A stretch of DNA of 64,000 nt from CAYWPG01 sp964460035 (GTDB taxonomy: Bacteria > Pseudomonadota > Gammaproteobacteria > Nitrococcales > AK92). The stretch covers positions 62,001 through 126,000 of the forward strand of contig CAYWPG010000005.1 of NCBI GenBank assembly GCA_964460035.1. The letters run 5' to 3'. The notes beneath the pieces are model-generated. The model worked only from the letters and a program-made list of their open reading frames with translations, was not told where the DNA came from and searched no databases. The translations under genes were made by a program, and so were the position numbers. This document shows, piece by piece, positions 17,506 through 26,185 of this stretch (positions within the stretch are counted from its first letter, which is position 1; every line of letters starts with the position of its first letter).

Positions 17506-17913
17506 ATGCACAAGGGCAGTTGTCTGTGCGGCAGGGTCCGTTACGAGTACTTGGGAGAACTTGACGAGATCTCCATGTGCCACTGTGTGCAATGCCGCAA
17601 GGCGCAGGGCTCGGCGTTCGTTGCCGTCGCGCCGGTGCAGTCTGGGCAGTTTCGCATCGTGCAGGGCGCCGAGTATCTAAAAGAGTTTCGGGCCACTTCC
17701 AACAAAGCCAGGGTGTTTTGTAGTGAATGCGGCAGTCCGCTCTACAGCGCCCGCGACGATATGCCCCAGGTAAAACGGCTGCGGCTGGGCACGTTGGAGA
17801 CGCCGGTAACCGCGGCTAAGCGTTATCATGCGTTCGTTGCCTCCAAAGCCGAGTGGTTCGATATCGCCGATGGTCTGCCTCAGCACGCGGGACTTCCGGC
17901 GCACCGGAATTGA
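17506..17913 (+). CDS. GFA / CENP-V fold zinc protein
   Basis: A 135-residue protein of the GFA (glutathione-dependent formaldehyde-activating enzyme) / CENP-V superfamily. Zinc ligands are visible in GSCLCGRVRYEY, MCHCVQCRKAQGSAF and FCSECGSPLYS, giving the standard set of paired cysteines. The C-terminal end holds the usual W of KAEWFDIADGLPQ. Most bacterial members are not true formaldehyde enzymes, so no reaction is assigned. The ATG is well supported by GAGGAGAGGAAG. It lies about 120 bases before the transglutaminase-like gene. Confidence 0.92.
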   Translation: MHKGSCLCGRVRYEYLGELDEISMCHCVQCRKAQGSAFVAVAPVQSGQFRIVQGAEYLKEFRATSNKARVFCSECGSPLYSARDDMPQVKRLRLGTLETPVTAAKRYHAFVASKAEWFDIADGLPQHAGLPAHRN

Positions 17914-18031
17914 CCGCGCGCCGCTCCGGGCGCGTAATGTTCCCGCTGCGCGTTTACGACAGGCGTTTCGCCCATGCGCGGAGCGGTCGTTTGGAAGTTC
18001 CAAGGCGCTCCCCTCCGAAAGGGAAAAAATA

Positions 18032-18619
18032 ATGACAATGCAGCCGTTTCTTCGGTCTACCGAGGTTATCGATTGGGAGCATCCCGAGGTTCGCAGGCTC
18101 GCGCGTTCGCTGGTGGGCGATGCGCAGGACGTTGCCGAGGTGGCCAGACGCTGCTTCGAGTGGGTGCGTGATGAGATTAAGCACTCCCGCGACTACATGT
18201 TGGAGCCGGTAACATGCGCAGCGTCCGAGGTGCTGGCCATAGGCAGCGGCTATTGCTACGCCAAGAGCCACTTGTTGGCGGCGCTGCTGCGCGCGAACGG
18301 CATTCCCGCCGGCCTTTGCTATCAGCGGCTCAGCGTCGATGACAACGGCGCACCTTATTGCCTGCATGGCCTGAATGCCGTGCTGCTGCCGGGGCACGGT
18401 TGGTACCGGATCGATCCGCGCGGCAATCGCAAGGATATCGATGCGCAGTTCGTGCCGCCGGTGGAACGGCTTGCCTATTCCGTCCGCCTGCCCGGCGAAG
18501 CCGATTTGCCGGGGATTTGGGCCGATCCGTTACCCGCGGTGGTGGAGGCGTTGCGCGGGCATGATTCGGCGAGTTCGCTTTATGAAAATTTGCCGGATGT
18601 TGTGCCGCCGGCGCTCTAG
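18032..18619 (+). CDS. Transglutaminase-like domain protein
   Basis: A 195-residue protein with a transglutaminase-like (papain-fold) core. The catalytic cysteine is in AIGSGYCYAKSHLLAALLR, the histidine in YCLHGLNAVLLPGHGWYRIDP and the aspartate in RIDPRGNRKDID, spaced as in the family. The N-terminal part (FEWVRDEIKHSRDY) is also typical. No signal peptide, so a cytosolic peptidase or amidase role is more likely than cross-linking. The ATG at 18032 was chosen because the open frame upstream lacks family similarity. Ribosome binding site is weak (AAAGGGAAAA). Confidence 0.85.
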   Translation: MTMQPFLRSTEVIDWEHPEVRRLARSLVGDAQDVAEVARRCFEWVRDEIKHSRDYMLEPVTCAASEVLAIGSGYCYAKSHLLAALLRANGIPAGLCYQRLSVDDNGAPYCLHGLNAVLLPGHGWYRIDPRGNRKDIDAQFVPPVERLAYSVRLPGEADLPGIWADPLPAVVEALRGHDSASSLYENLPDVVPPAL

Positions 18620-18734
18620 TATGGCGCGCTTCTGGTGGTGCCATGATTTGCGTGGGAAGGGGCTCTCGCTAAAGCGCAGTCGTTGACTTCAAACGGCTAG
18701 GGGATATGCTCCTGGGCGGCATAGCGCAAAACCA

Positions 18735-18761
18735 TAAAGCCAGCAAGGTTGTGGCCGATAG
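18735..18761 (+). promoter_or_regulatory. Sigma-28 (FliA) flagellar-type promoter of the chemoreceptor gene
   Basis: TAAAGCCA (18735-18742), an 11-base spacer and GCCGATAG (18754-18761). The consensus for FliA is TAAAGTTT-N11-GCCGATAA, so the -35 core TAAA, the spacing and seven of eight -10 bases match. It lies 97 bases before the chemoreceptor start codon, in the right orientation. It places the receptor in the motility regulon. Confidence 0.75.
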
Positions 18762-18858
18762 TTACTAGTTGATTCGCTGGACTCGCCGAGATCGGCCCCG
18801 GGGATGACATCCCTATCCGGTTGGGTGGCCGCCGCTCGAACAACTCCCGAGGTTTATC

Positions 18859-20457
18859 GTGAAACTCCGCACTAAGCTCTTATGCGCCTTCGGCGTAGTG
18901 TTTGCTCTGCTTTTGCTTACTTCTGCGTCCTCGCTGTTCTCGATGCATGTAATGAGGAAGCAGGCGGATTTCTTCGGTAGTCATCTGGTGCCGGCGACCA
19001 GCTTGGTCAAGGACGTTCATCGCGGCATTTATCAATACCATCTGAGTGTCAGGCGCGTCATGCTCGGTGCCGCACAGCCCAGCGAGACCGCGGCGCTCGC
19101 CCAGCGGATAGAACAGCAACTGGCGGCCCTGGAGCCGGTACTCGCAGAGGGCGAAGCCAGGGAGTTTCTCGACTCGATGAAGGGCAAGTGGACGGCTTAT
19201 TTGCAGGAGACTTCTCGTGCTCAGCAAGCCGCCGCCGGGGGTAACCCGCAGGCCGGGATGCAGATCATGGGTAGTCGGGCGCTGCGGATTCTGCTGGAGG
19301 TCGAGGAGCTGATGGCCGCGGTGGACAGCTATATCGGAGGCCTTGTAGCCCAGGCCTCGGAAAGGGTGGCCAGCCGTCAGCGGACCAGCATAGTCGTGTT
19401 CATCGGTTTGCTGTTGGTGGCGGTCGCCGTTGCCGGGTTCGTAAGCATTTCTGTCTCGCGCTCGTTCGCCGCGCGCGCCGGCCGGCTCCGGCAAGCCTTT
19501 GCGCAAATCGCCGCGGGCGATCTCAGCGTTACTCTGCCTGCCCGCGGCAAGGACGAACTAGCGGAGCTGGCACGGGATTTTAACGCGGTGTGCAGCCGGC
19601 TGAGGGCCGATTTCGCCGAGATCGGGGTGTCTATGAGGACGCTTCGCGATGTGGCGGGCGAGGTGGCGGCATCGTTCGACCGCACCGCCGGACGGGCGCA
19701 AGCTCAGCAGGACGAGATGGATGCGGTCGCCACCGCGATGAACGAGATGGCCATGACCATCAAGGAAGTGGCGGCCAGCGCCGACAACGCGGCGCAGAGC
19801 GCTCGCGAGGCTGACGAGCAGGCGAGCCGGAGCGGCGGCTTGATCCAGGATACCACCGAGGCGATGCGGCGCCTGAGCCAGCGCGTGGAACAAGTAGCGC
19901 AAGGCATTGCCGGGGTCAAAGACAGCAGTGAGGAAATCGGGACCGTGCTGGAAGTGATCCGAGCCGTGACCGAGCAGACCAACCTGCTGGCGCTCAACGC
20001 CGCCATCGAGGCGGCGCGCGCCGGCGAGCAAGGCCGCGGCTTTGCCGTGGTGGCCGATGAGGTGCGCACGCTGGCCCATCGCACCCACGAGTCCACGCTC
20101 AAGATCGTAGAGGTTATCGAGCGCCTGCAGGCAGGAGCCGATGCCGCGGTGGAGGCGGCGGCGGTTGCCGTACAGGAGTCGGCAGCGACGGTAGAGCGCT
20201 CCGAGACCATGGCCCAGGCGCTTCAGGTTATTGTGGACGCGGTGGGGCGCATCTCAGATCTGAACGCGGGTATTGCCACCTCGGCCGAAGAGCAGGGGCG
20301 CGTTGCCGAGGAGATGGATCGCAACATCGTACGCATCCGCGACGCGTCCAGAGCGACCTTGGAAGAGGCGGCCCGGGCTCATCAGGTGAGCCGCGATCTG
20401 AACGCTTTGGCCGAGGGAGTCGTACAGCGGATCGGCCGCTATCGCGTGGCGACCTGA
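18859..20457 (+). CDS. Methyl-accepting chemotaxis protein
   Basis: A 532-residue transmembrane chemoreceptor. Segment 1 (about residues 7-29) is followed by a periplasmic four-helix-bundle ligand domain (about 30-170), segment 2 (about 173-195, VVFIGLLLVAVAVAGFVSIS), a HAMP domain and the cytoplasmic signalling hairpin. The hairpin tip reads VTEQTNLLALNAAIEAARAG and GRGFAVVADEVRTLA, the conserved CheA/CheW contact. The C-terminus has no NWETF-like CheR docking pentapeptide. The start is GTG at 18859 with GAGG six bases before. A FliA-type promoter precedes it and a strong terminator follows it, so it is a single-gene unit. Ligand unknown. Confidence 0.94.
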   Translation: MKLRTKLLCAFGVVFALLLLTSASSLFSMHVMRKQADFFGSHLVPATSLVKDVHRGIYQYHLSVRRVMLGAAQPSETAALAQRIEQQLAALEPVLAEGEAREFLDSMKGKWTAYLQETSRAQQAAAGGNPQAGMQIMGSRALRILLEVEELMAAVDSYIGGLVAQASERVASRQRTSIVVFIGLLLVAVAVAGFVSISVSRSFAARAGRLRQAFAQIAAGDLSVTLPARGKDELAELARDFNAVCSRLRADFAEIGVSMRTLRDVAGEVAASFDRTAGRAQAQQDEMDAVATAMNEMAMTIKEVAASADNAAQSAREADEQASRSGGLIQDTTEAMRRLSQRVEQVAQGIAGVKDSSEEIGTVLEVIRAVTEQTNLLALNAAIEAARAGEQGRGFAVVADEVRTLAHRTHESTLKIVEVIERLQAGADAAVEAAAVAVQESAATVERSETMAQALQVIVDAVGRISDLNAGIATSAEEQGRVAEEMDRNIVRIRDASRATLEEAARAHQVSRDLNALAEGVVQRIGRYRVAT

Positions 20458-20507
20458 TGCGGATCAGTGAAGCCTGCGATAGGCCTCGGCGCGGCGGACG
20501 AGATTAG

Positions 20508-20539
20508 AAAGAGACGCGGCATGGCCGCGTCTCTTTTTT
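20508..20539 (+). terminator. Intrinsic terminator after the chemoreceptor gene
   Basis: AAAGAGACGCGGC (20508-20520), loop ATG, GCCGCGTCTCTTT (20524-20536) with the T-run reaching 20539. The 13-bp stem and T6 make a textbook terminator. It may also serve the convergent lipoprotein gene (ends 20564) because the A-rich 5' side gives a U-tract on the other strand. Confidence 0.9.
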
Positions 20540-20563
20540 GCAGAAAAGCGCTTCAAAGCCGAA

Positions 20564-22063
20564 TCAGGTGCTGCAAGCCGGCATTAGGGCCCGCGTGTTC
20601 TTCAGGGACGTTTCGTCGGACGTGAAGTCCGTATTGTTCGTGAAGGCGCAGCCAAAGTCGGGGTCAGCCACGGCGGCCGGGTCGAGAATATTGTCTCCAT
20701 TCGGCTTCGTTCCGCCCTGCTCCCAGGCAGCCAGGTCCTGGAAGGCGCGCCACTCTTCCGCGGTGGAGAAATCGCAATGCCCCGGCGAGCGGATCGCCCG
20801 CTGGACTAGCCACTGGCTGTTACCGTTCTCGGTTGCTCGCTGCAAGTAGATTTGTTGCATGGAGAACGGCACGAACAGATCGCCCAGCGTGTGCAGGGTT
20901 ACTACCGGCACGTTGAATCGTCCCTGTACCTGCGGTATCCAGCGCAAGCCGTCCTCGCGCAACCCGTTGGCCCCGGTTTCCGGCTCATGGCGATAGATCG
21001 TGTCGTTGAACTGCTGCTCCGCCGCAGTCAGCTGCGCGCCGGGCAAGCTCTCCCAGCGATAGACGATGTGCGTGGTGTCGACCACATTGCGGTTGAGAAT
21101 GCCGGCTATGGTGCCCTCAGGCACGCCGTAATTCAGTATCAGCTCGTTCCACTGCTTGAGCACCGCGGCTTGCTCGAAGATAGGACGCGGCCCGCCGGTG
21201 AGATTGGCCCACATTCCCAGGAGCTTCCTGCCCTCGTCAGTGGGAGTGCCGGCCAACAAGGGGCTGGCTTGATAATCTTCCCATAGCGTCTCGATGACCT
21301 TGGGCCGGACCTCGTTTTGGTATTCATCGGCGGAGCTTGGGGGCTCGTCGAAGCCCGCCAGCTTCTGCGCGGCGCGGTTCCAGGCAGCGAAATAATCGAA
21401 CAGTTCGGTGTCGCCCATCACGCCGCACATGGGCAGCGCCGCGGCGTAGTTGACCTTATTGTTCGCCGTCGCCAGCGTTTCGTCCTCGATGGCGGCGCCG
21501 GCAATATGGCCGCCCATGGAGTGGCCGATGATGTAGTACTTGTTGGGGTTGCCGTGCGCGCCGCCAGTGAGCTCGGTGAAGGCTTTGGCCAGGGCGTTCG
21601 TGTCCTCGACTCCGGCGCGCACGTCATAGTAGTTGGCGCTGTAGCTGGAGGCGGCCCAGGCGTAGCCCGCTTCGATCAGATTCCTCGCGATACGCGGCGG
21701 GGTTACGGTCAGCTCTTCGCCTTCGCCACGGTAGCCGTGGGCATACATGACCAGGACTCCGTTCCAGGGCGTGCCGCCGTTTTCGCCGTTGGGTACCTGG
21801 ATGATGTAGCTGGCGTCGCCCCGCTCGCCCTTGTGCAAACCGCCATAGATTTCGGCGTTCAATCCAGCGTTTAAGAGCTTTAGCATCTCTTCGGACGGCT
21901 CGGCAGCGGTGAAGCTGCGGCCATCGTGTACGCGTTCGAGTTCCGGCTCCGCCGGGGGCTTTTTCTTGTTGTCGCTGTCGGAGCCGCAGCCGGCCAATAG
22001 TGCCGCGGTAAGCAGCAGGGTCGCGCTAGCCGTTAAAAACCGACTTTTGCTGACGTCGATCAT
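20564..22063 (-). CDS. Alpha/beta hydrolase lipoprotein
   Basis: A 499-residue exported hydrolase. The N-terminus is a lipoprotein signal ending in the lipobox LLAGC with the cysteine at residue 26, followed by a Ser/Asp/Lys-rich linker; the residue after Cys is Gly, so outer-membrane sorting is expected. The mature part has VLVMYAHGYRGEGEELTVTP, the nucleophile elbow IIGHSMGGHIAGAA, and a late histidine in SPGHCDFSTAEEW. Several segments resemble secreted tannase/feruloyl-esterase-like or DUF-type alpha/beta hydrolases. Four or more cysteines in the mature part may form disulfides. Strong ribosome binding site (AGGAGGAGA). Substrate unknown. Confidence 0.85.
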   Translation of the reverse strand: MIDVSKSRFLTASATLLLTAALLAGCGSDSDNKKKPPAEPELERVHDGRSFTAAEPSEEMLKLLNAGLNAEIYGGLHKGERGDASYIIQVPNGENGGTPWNGVLVMYAHGYRGEGEELTVTPPRIARNLIEAGYAWAASSYSANYYDVRAGVEDTNALAKAFTELTGGAHGNPNKYYIIGHSMGGHIAGAAIEDETLATANNKVNYAAALPMCGVMGDTELFDYFAAWNRAAQKLAGFDEPPSSADEYQNEVRPKVIETLWEDYQASPLLAGTPTDEGRKLLGMWANLTGGPRPIFEQAAVLKQWNELILNYGVPEGTIAGILNRNVVDTTHIVYRWESLPGAQLTAAEQQFNDTIYRHEPETGANGLREDGLRWIPQVQGRFNVPVVTLHTLGDLFVPFSMQQIYLQRATENGNSQWLVQRAIRSPGHCDFSTAEEWRAFQDLAAWEQGGTKPNGDNILDPAAVADPDFGCAFTNNTDFTSDETSLKNTRALMPACST

Positions 22064-22423
22064 GAGAGGGTCTCCTCCTGACTTGTTATTGCCGCCCTAT
22101 TGTTTTTGTGCAGCATCGGAGGTGCTTTCCGATCTCAGGGCGAGCCATTATCAGGCCCCAGCGGGCCTATTATGTCAATGCAGATTGTTGCTGTGTCTTA
22201 ATGGTCGAACACTGTTTAAGTTTGTGTCGAATAGCTTACAGATTCAGGGGCGATGAGGTGTCGCAGGGGGCAGCGATAGAGCCGTCGATAGCAAGGATTG
22301 ATACGGAAGATCGGTTGGCATTGCGCTTATCCGAATCGGCGCAACAAGGACTCGGTGCGAGGTAAACGAGCCAGCGCGAGTCCAGCTCGCGGCACGCGTG
22401 TGGCTCGCATAATAAGGGTTCGA
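22064..22423. other. Non-coding stretch between lipoprotein hydrolase and ECF sigma gene
   Basis: 360 bases upstream of the leftward lipoprotein gene. On the minus strand a perfect TTGACA (22173-22178 on the plus strand as TGTCAA) is followed 20 bases later by GATAAT, a promoter with a too-long spacer. The right end holds the hairpin listed at 22367-22407. No gene is seen. Confidence 0.45.
22367..22407 (-). terminator. Two-tier hairpin after the ECF sigma gene
   Basis: Outer arms CGAGCCA (22367-22373) and TGGCTCG (22401-22407); inner arms GCGAG (22376-22380) and CTCGC (22386-22390). On the minus strand it follows the sigma-factor stop codon by 17 bases and is followed by TTTAC. A plausible but weak terminator. 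Confidence 0.45.
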
Positions 22424-23695
22424 CTAAGGTAATTCGTAGCCTTCCGCGAGTTCCGCTAGCCGTCGCTCAAGGAAACGCCGCTCGGGTTCCTGTTGCGTGA
22501 GGTCCAGCGCGCGCCGATAAGCCGCCCGGGCATCGTTGGCACGCCCTAGCCGCCGCAGCATATCGGCTTGGGCCGCGTGCGCGAGGTGATAGTTAGCCAG
22601 CTCGCCACGGGACAGGATGCTCTCTATCAGCTCCAGGCCCGCCTGCGGGCCGTCGCGCATAGCCACGGCGACTGCGCGGTTGAGCTCGACCACGGGCGAA
22701 GGATTGATTCTCAGCAGCACATCGTACAGGCCGACGATTTCGTTCCAGTCCGTTGCCGCCGGTTCCGCCGCGCTGGCGTGCACGGCAGCAATAGCGGCCT
22801 GGATGCTGTACGGCCCGAACCGGCCCGACGACAGGGCGCGGGCAACCAGCTCGCAGCCCTCGGTAATCAGCGCCTGGTCCCATAGCGAGCGATCCTGCTC
22901 CTCCAGCAGAATCAGATCGCCGTCGGCCGTGGTACGCGCGGCACGGCGCGACTCCTGCAACAGCATCAGGGCAAGCAGCCCGGCCACCTCAGGCTCCGGC
23001 AACAAGGCGCCGAGCAGCCTGCACAAGCGTATGGCCTCGGTGGACAAGTCGGCACGGGTGAGCCGGTCGCCGGAAGAGGCGGAATAGCCCTCGTTGAATA
23101 CCAGATAGATCACACGCAGAACCGCATTCAAGCGCTCCGGCAATTCCGATTGGGCCGGGACTTCATAGGGTATGCGGGCCTCGCGTATCTTGCGCTTGGC
23201 GCGCACGATGCGCTGCGCCATCGTCGGGGCGGGTGTGAGAAACGCGCGCGCCACTTCCTCGGTGGTGAGCCCGCAGACCTCGCGCAGCGTGAGAGCGATC
23301 TGCGCATCTTCGGCCAGGGCTGGATGGCAGCAAGTGAAGATCAGGCGCAAGCGGTCATCCTCCAGGCCTTCGTCTTCCAGCAGCGTGTCCGGATCGGCTT
23401 GGCTCTCCAGTTCCAGGGCCAGTTCGGAAAGCACGCTATCGAAGCGCGCGGCGCGGCGAATGCGGTCTATCGCCTTGAAGCGCCCTGCCGACACTAGCCA
23501 GGCACGCGGATTGGCCGGTATTCCGTCACGCGGCCACTGTTCCAACGCCGCTGCGAACGCATCTTGCAGCGCTTCCTCGGCACGCTCGAAATCGCCCAGC
23601 AAGCGGATCAGCGTTGCCAGCACGCGGCGCGATTCCGTGCGATAGATATTCTCGACCCTAGCTTGGATGCTAGCGGTTTCGGTGTTGTTCGCCAT
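22424..23695 (-). CDS. ECF42-type RNA polymerase sigma factor with C-terminal TPR-like extension
   Basis: A 423-residue extracytoplasmic-function sigma factor. Region 2 is near the N-terminus (VLATLIRLLGDFERAEEALQ, then GIPANPRAWLVSAGRFKAID and RIRRAARFD); region 4 is around ALTLREVCGLTTEEVARAFL and AQRIVRAKRKIREARIPYEV. Unlike ordinary ECF factors (about 190 residues) it has a long helical C-terminal domain ending in TPR-like repeats (RLGRANDARAAYRRALDLTQ), which is the ECF42 signature. ECF42 genes typically sit beside YCII/DGPF genes, as here. There is no anti-sigma factor; in this group the extension is thought to control activity. Confidence 0.92.
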   Translation of the reverse strand: MANNTETASIQARVENIYRTESRRVLATLIRLLGDFERAEEALQDAFAAALEQWPRDGIPANPRAWLVSAGRFKAIDRIRRAARFDSVLSELALELESQADPDTLLEDEGLEDDRLRLIFTCCHPALAEDAQIALTLREVCGLTTEEVARAFLTPAPTMAQRIVRAKRKIREARIPYEVPAQSELPERLNAVLRVIYLVFNEGYSASSGDRLTRADLSTEAIRLCRLLGALLPEPEVAGLLALMLLQESRRAARTTADGDLILLEEQDRSLWDQALITEGCELVARALSSGRFGPYSIQAAIAAVHASAAEPAATDWNEIVGLYDVLLRINPSPVVELNRAVAVAMRDGPQAGLELIESILSRGELANYHLAHAAQADMLRRLGRANDARAAYRRALDLTQQEPERRFLERRLAELAEGYELP

Positions 23696-23848
23696 GGGCG
23701 ATAACTGTCGTCAGGGGCTGGAGCGGCAAATTATGCGGCCAAGGCGGCCTGCAAAAAACACGCGTGCGCCCGGGCAAGCCCATCGAAATAAACATTGGTG
23801 CTTATGCTGGCGGTGGCCGCCCAGCCGAGGTCTTCAACCGGCTCGCTA

Positions 23849-24193
23849 TCACGGCTGGAGTTCTCGCACCGGCCGTACCTCCACGCAACCCACTCGCGCC
23901 GCAGGGATGCCGGCCGCAATCTTCAGAGCTTCCTCCCGGCTTTCGGCATCCACCAGATAGAAGCCGGCCAGCTGCTCCTTGGTTTCCGCAAAAGGGCCAT
24001 CGGTGATAGTGATTTTCCCGTTTCGGACTCGCACTGTCGTCGCCGTGCTGACCGGTTCCAGCGCCTCCGCGGCGATCATCCGCCCGCTTTCTTTCACCGA
24101 ATTGCTGTAGGCCATGCACTCGCTATCCTTTGGACTTTCAGGTAACGAGTGCAGCAATTTCTCGTCGCTGTAGACAAGGCATAGGAATTTCAT
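23849..24193 (-). CDS. YCII-related DGPF-domain protein, copy 1
   Basis: A 114-residue YCII-family protein with a ferredoxin-like dimeric fold. It begins MKFLCLVYSDEKLLHSLP and contains the defining DGPF motif in ITDGPFAETKEQLAGFYLVD, then AAGIPAARVGCVEVRPV. The ATG at 24193 is chosen because the family begins exactly there; the frame is open 90 codons further upstream, without family similarity. It lies between the sigma-factor gene and a second DGPF gene, all on the minus strand. The biochemical role of DGPF proteins is unknown; they are the usual partners and probable targets of ECF42. Confidence 0.88.
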   Translation of the reverse strand: MKFLCLVYSDEKLLHSLPESPKDSECMAYSNSVKESGRMIAAEALEPVSTATTVRVRNGKITITDGPFAETKEQLAGFYLVDAESREEALKIAAGIPAARVGCVEVRPVRELQP

Positions 24194-24541
24194 TGGGCCT
24201 CCGTAGCGCGCAAGAGGAATGTTTTCAGCATAGCGTATGCCGGGGGACGTTCGTCGGCCAAAGCCTGGAACGATACATTTTTGCATGCCTGGCGCTATCG
24301 CTGATACGTGCTCCGCTGGACAGCGTATCAGCCTTCGCCAACTCTCCATGTGCTCCGCCGTCTGCGCGGATAGCTGTCCGCCAGGCGTGGCGCTCGCTCC
24401 GGAGTTTTTGTCCGCTCTGGTCACCGCCATGCAACGCATGCCGCATCGCGCCATATCCTGCATGCGGCGGGCGGATCGTAGAGGAGAACGCTACCAGCCG
24501 GTGGCTAGTCGAAGCGGCGCCCGAGCAATCGACAGCAACCG
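24194..24541. other. Non-coding stretch between the two DGPF genes
   Basis: 348 bases. On the minus strand an open frame runs through it in phase with DGPF copy 1, but its translation is Cys/Arg-rich and does not look like protein. No repeat or RNA is evident. It may hold a separate promoter for copy 1; no ECF42-like or sigma-70-like element is convincing. Confidence 0.4.
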
Positions 24542-24895
24542 CTACGGGTAGGACTCATCAATTGGGCGCACCTCTATGCTACCGAGTCGGGCCGGCGGGA
24601 TCTTCGCTGCGATTTGGATGGCCGCGTTCAGATCCCGTGCTTCTATCAAGTAGAAGCCACCGAGTTGCTCTTTGGTTTCCGCGAAGGGGCCGTCGGTGAT
24701 GTCGACCTTCCCATTGCGGACGCGCACGGTAGTGGCCGTGTCCACGGACAGGAGGCGTTGCATGGCGATCAGGCGGCCTTGTTGTGCGAGCTCGGCGCGG
24801 TATTCGTTGCACTCTCCATGCACGGCGGCTAGCTCGGCAGCCGGCATGGCCGCGACGGTCTTCTCATCGTTATAAATCAGACATAAGTACTTCAT
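24542..24895 (-). CDS. YCII-related DGPF-domain protein, copy 2
   Basis: A 117-residue paralogue of the neighbouring DGPF protein. It reads MKYLCLIYNDEKTVAAMPAA at the start, then LLSVDTATTVRVRNGKVDIT, DGPFAETKEQLGGFYLIEAR and a C-terminal IPPARLGSIEVRPIDESYP. The ATG at 24895 has GGGAGGAG just upstream. The two copies share the core almost residue for residue, so they arose by tandem duplication. It is the first gene of a leftward set: DGPF-2, DGPF-1, ECF42 sigma. Confidence 0.9.
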   Translation of the reverse strand: MKYLCLIYNDEKTVAAMPAAELAAVHGECNEYRAELAQQGRLIAMQRLLSVDTATTVRVRNGKVDITDGPFAETKEQLGGFYLIEARDLNAAIQIAAKIPPARLGSIEVRPIDESYP

Positions 24896-25140
24896 GGGCT
24901 CCTCCCTGTACGGCAAGCGCGTCGTTGTCGACCATTAGTCGCCTGGTCAGGGCGCGATTCGACAGGTGGAGCATGCACGCTGCCAGCGTGTGGTCTGCTG
25001 GGACGAGACGACGACCGAGCCGGCGCCAGGGACAAGCGCCTTGTATGGCGCTTGCGCTATAGTGGTCCGTCCGATCGGTGCAAGCCGCGCGATGCACCGA
25101 CACCGTATAACAGCATCAGCCAATTCCAGGAGGTCGGATC

Positions 25141-25857
25141 ATGGCCGCGCCCGACAAGTTCGTTACGATCAACCGACGCTTCAATGGCCCGCCCGATTCG
25201 GGTAACGGCGGCTATGTGTGCGGCATGCTCGCGCGCAACATCTCCGGCCCCGCTCAGGTCACTCTACGGCGCCCGATTCCGCTCGATCGGCCGCTGCGCC
25301 TGGTGGCAGACGCCGACGGCGTCGAGCGATTGCTCGATGCTGATCAGACCGTGGCCGAGGCTAGGCCCACGACGGTAGATCTGGATGTGCCCGAGCCGCC
25401 CTCGTTCGAGGTGGCCACCGCTGCGACCCAGCGTTTCCGCGGCTTCGAGCAGCATACATTCCCGACCTGCTTCGTCTGCGGGCCCGATCGTGCCGAAGGC
25501 GATGGCCTGCGGCTGTTCACTGGCCCGGTTCCTGAGCGCGAGCTGGTGGCCGCACCTTGGGTGCCGGATGCTTCTTTGGGAGATGCCGAGGGGGTGGTGC
25601 GCGAGGAATTCGTATGGGCGGCCCTGGACTGTCCTGGCGCTTTCGCCCTGTCCCTGACCGCGCCCATGACGCCTATGGTGCTGGGCGATTTGCAGGCGCA
25701 GGTTCTGAAGCCGGTGCACGCGGGCAGGCGGTATGTGGTGGTGGGGTGGCCGCGCGGAGCGGAAGGACGCAAGCATTACGCGGGCACGGCCGTATTCGAC
25801 GAGGCCGGCGTACTGCACGCCAAGGCGAAAGCGATCTGGATCGCGTTGGCCCGTTGA
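25141..25857 (+). CDS. Thioesterase-like (hot-dog) family protein
   Basis: A 238-residue soluble protein. The central segment FPTCFVCGPDRAEGDGLRLF is a known pattern in a group of hypothetical proteins with a double hot-dog, thioesterase-like fold; EEFVWAALDCPGAFAL and VLGDLQAQVLKPVHAGRRYV complete it. The N-terminal part (RRFNGPPDSGNGGYVCGML) resembles the substrate-binding start of acyl-CoA thioesterases. No catalytic assignment is safe. Start is supported by CCAGGAGGTC. It is divergent from the DGPF/ECF42 cluster, so the 245-base intergenic region may carry both promoters. Confidence 0.75.
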   Translation: MAAPDKFVTINRRFNGPPDSGNGGYVCGMLARNISGPAQVTLRRPIPLDRPLRLVADADGVERLLDADQTVAEARPTTVDLDVPEPPSFEVATAATQRFRGFEQHTFPTCFVCGPDRAEGDGLRLFTGPVPERELVAAPWVPDASLGDAEGVVREEFVWAALDCPGAFALSLTAPMTPMVLGDLQAQVLKPVHAGRRYVVVGWPRGAEGRKHYAGTAVFDEAGVLHAKAKAIWIALAR

Positions 25858-26185
25858 CGGCGCCGGGTATGGGCGCTTCTGGCCCGGCTATTCTGCTCTG
25901 GCAGCGGTAGCCGGCGCCTTTGCCAGGCCGCCTGGCGCGAACGCGCCCGGCAAAGTCGCACGATCGAAGGTGTCGATTCGATTCCCGCCGCCCTCGGGTG
26001 CGCTCGGTAGCAACGGTGGTATCGAGCGCTTCACTGCAGGGACCGTGAGAAAGCGCTGGATAGGCGACGCGCGGGCAGTCTGACCGAAGTCAGGGAGGCG
26101 CCCATCGCAGCACGTATCGAGCACAGCGAGGAGCGCTCCTCGCCTCTTAGGCGGGTAAGCTGCGCGCGCTCCTTGGTCCTTTAGG
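25858..26185. other. Convergent intergenic region
   Basis: 328 bases between two convergent genes. The only clear element is the palindrome at 26126-26143, listed separately. The plus-strand reading frames here are Arg/Ala/Pro-rich and not protein-like. Confidence 0.45.
26126..26143. terminator. 18-bp palindrome between convergent genes
   Basis: GCGAGGAGC followed by GCTCCTCGC, a perfect palindrome, followed on the plus strand by CTCTTAG. It lies 43 bases after the outer-membrane-protein stop codon on the minus strand. A possible bidirectional terminator with no U-tract. Confidence 0.4.

Noticed and set aside
24896..24925. TGGTCGA-N15-CGTA as an ECF42 promoter
   Set aside because: One mismatch in each box, spacing one base short, and a start site that would put the ribosome binding site at the very 5' end; too weak to list.
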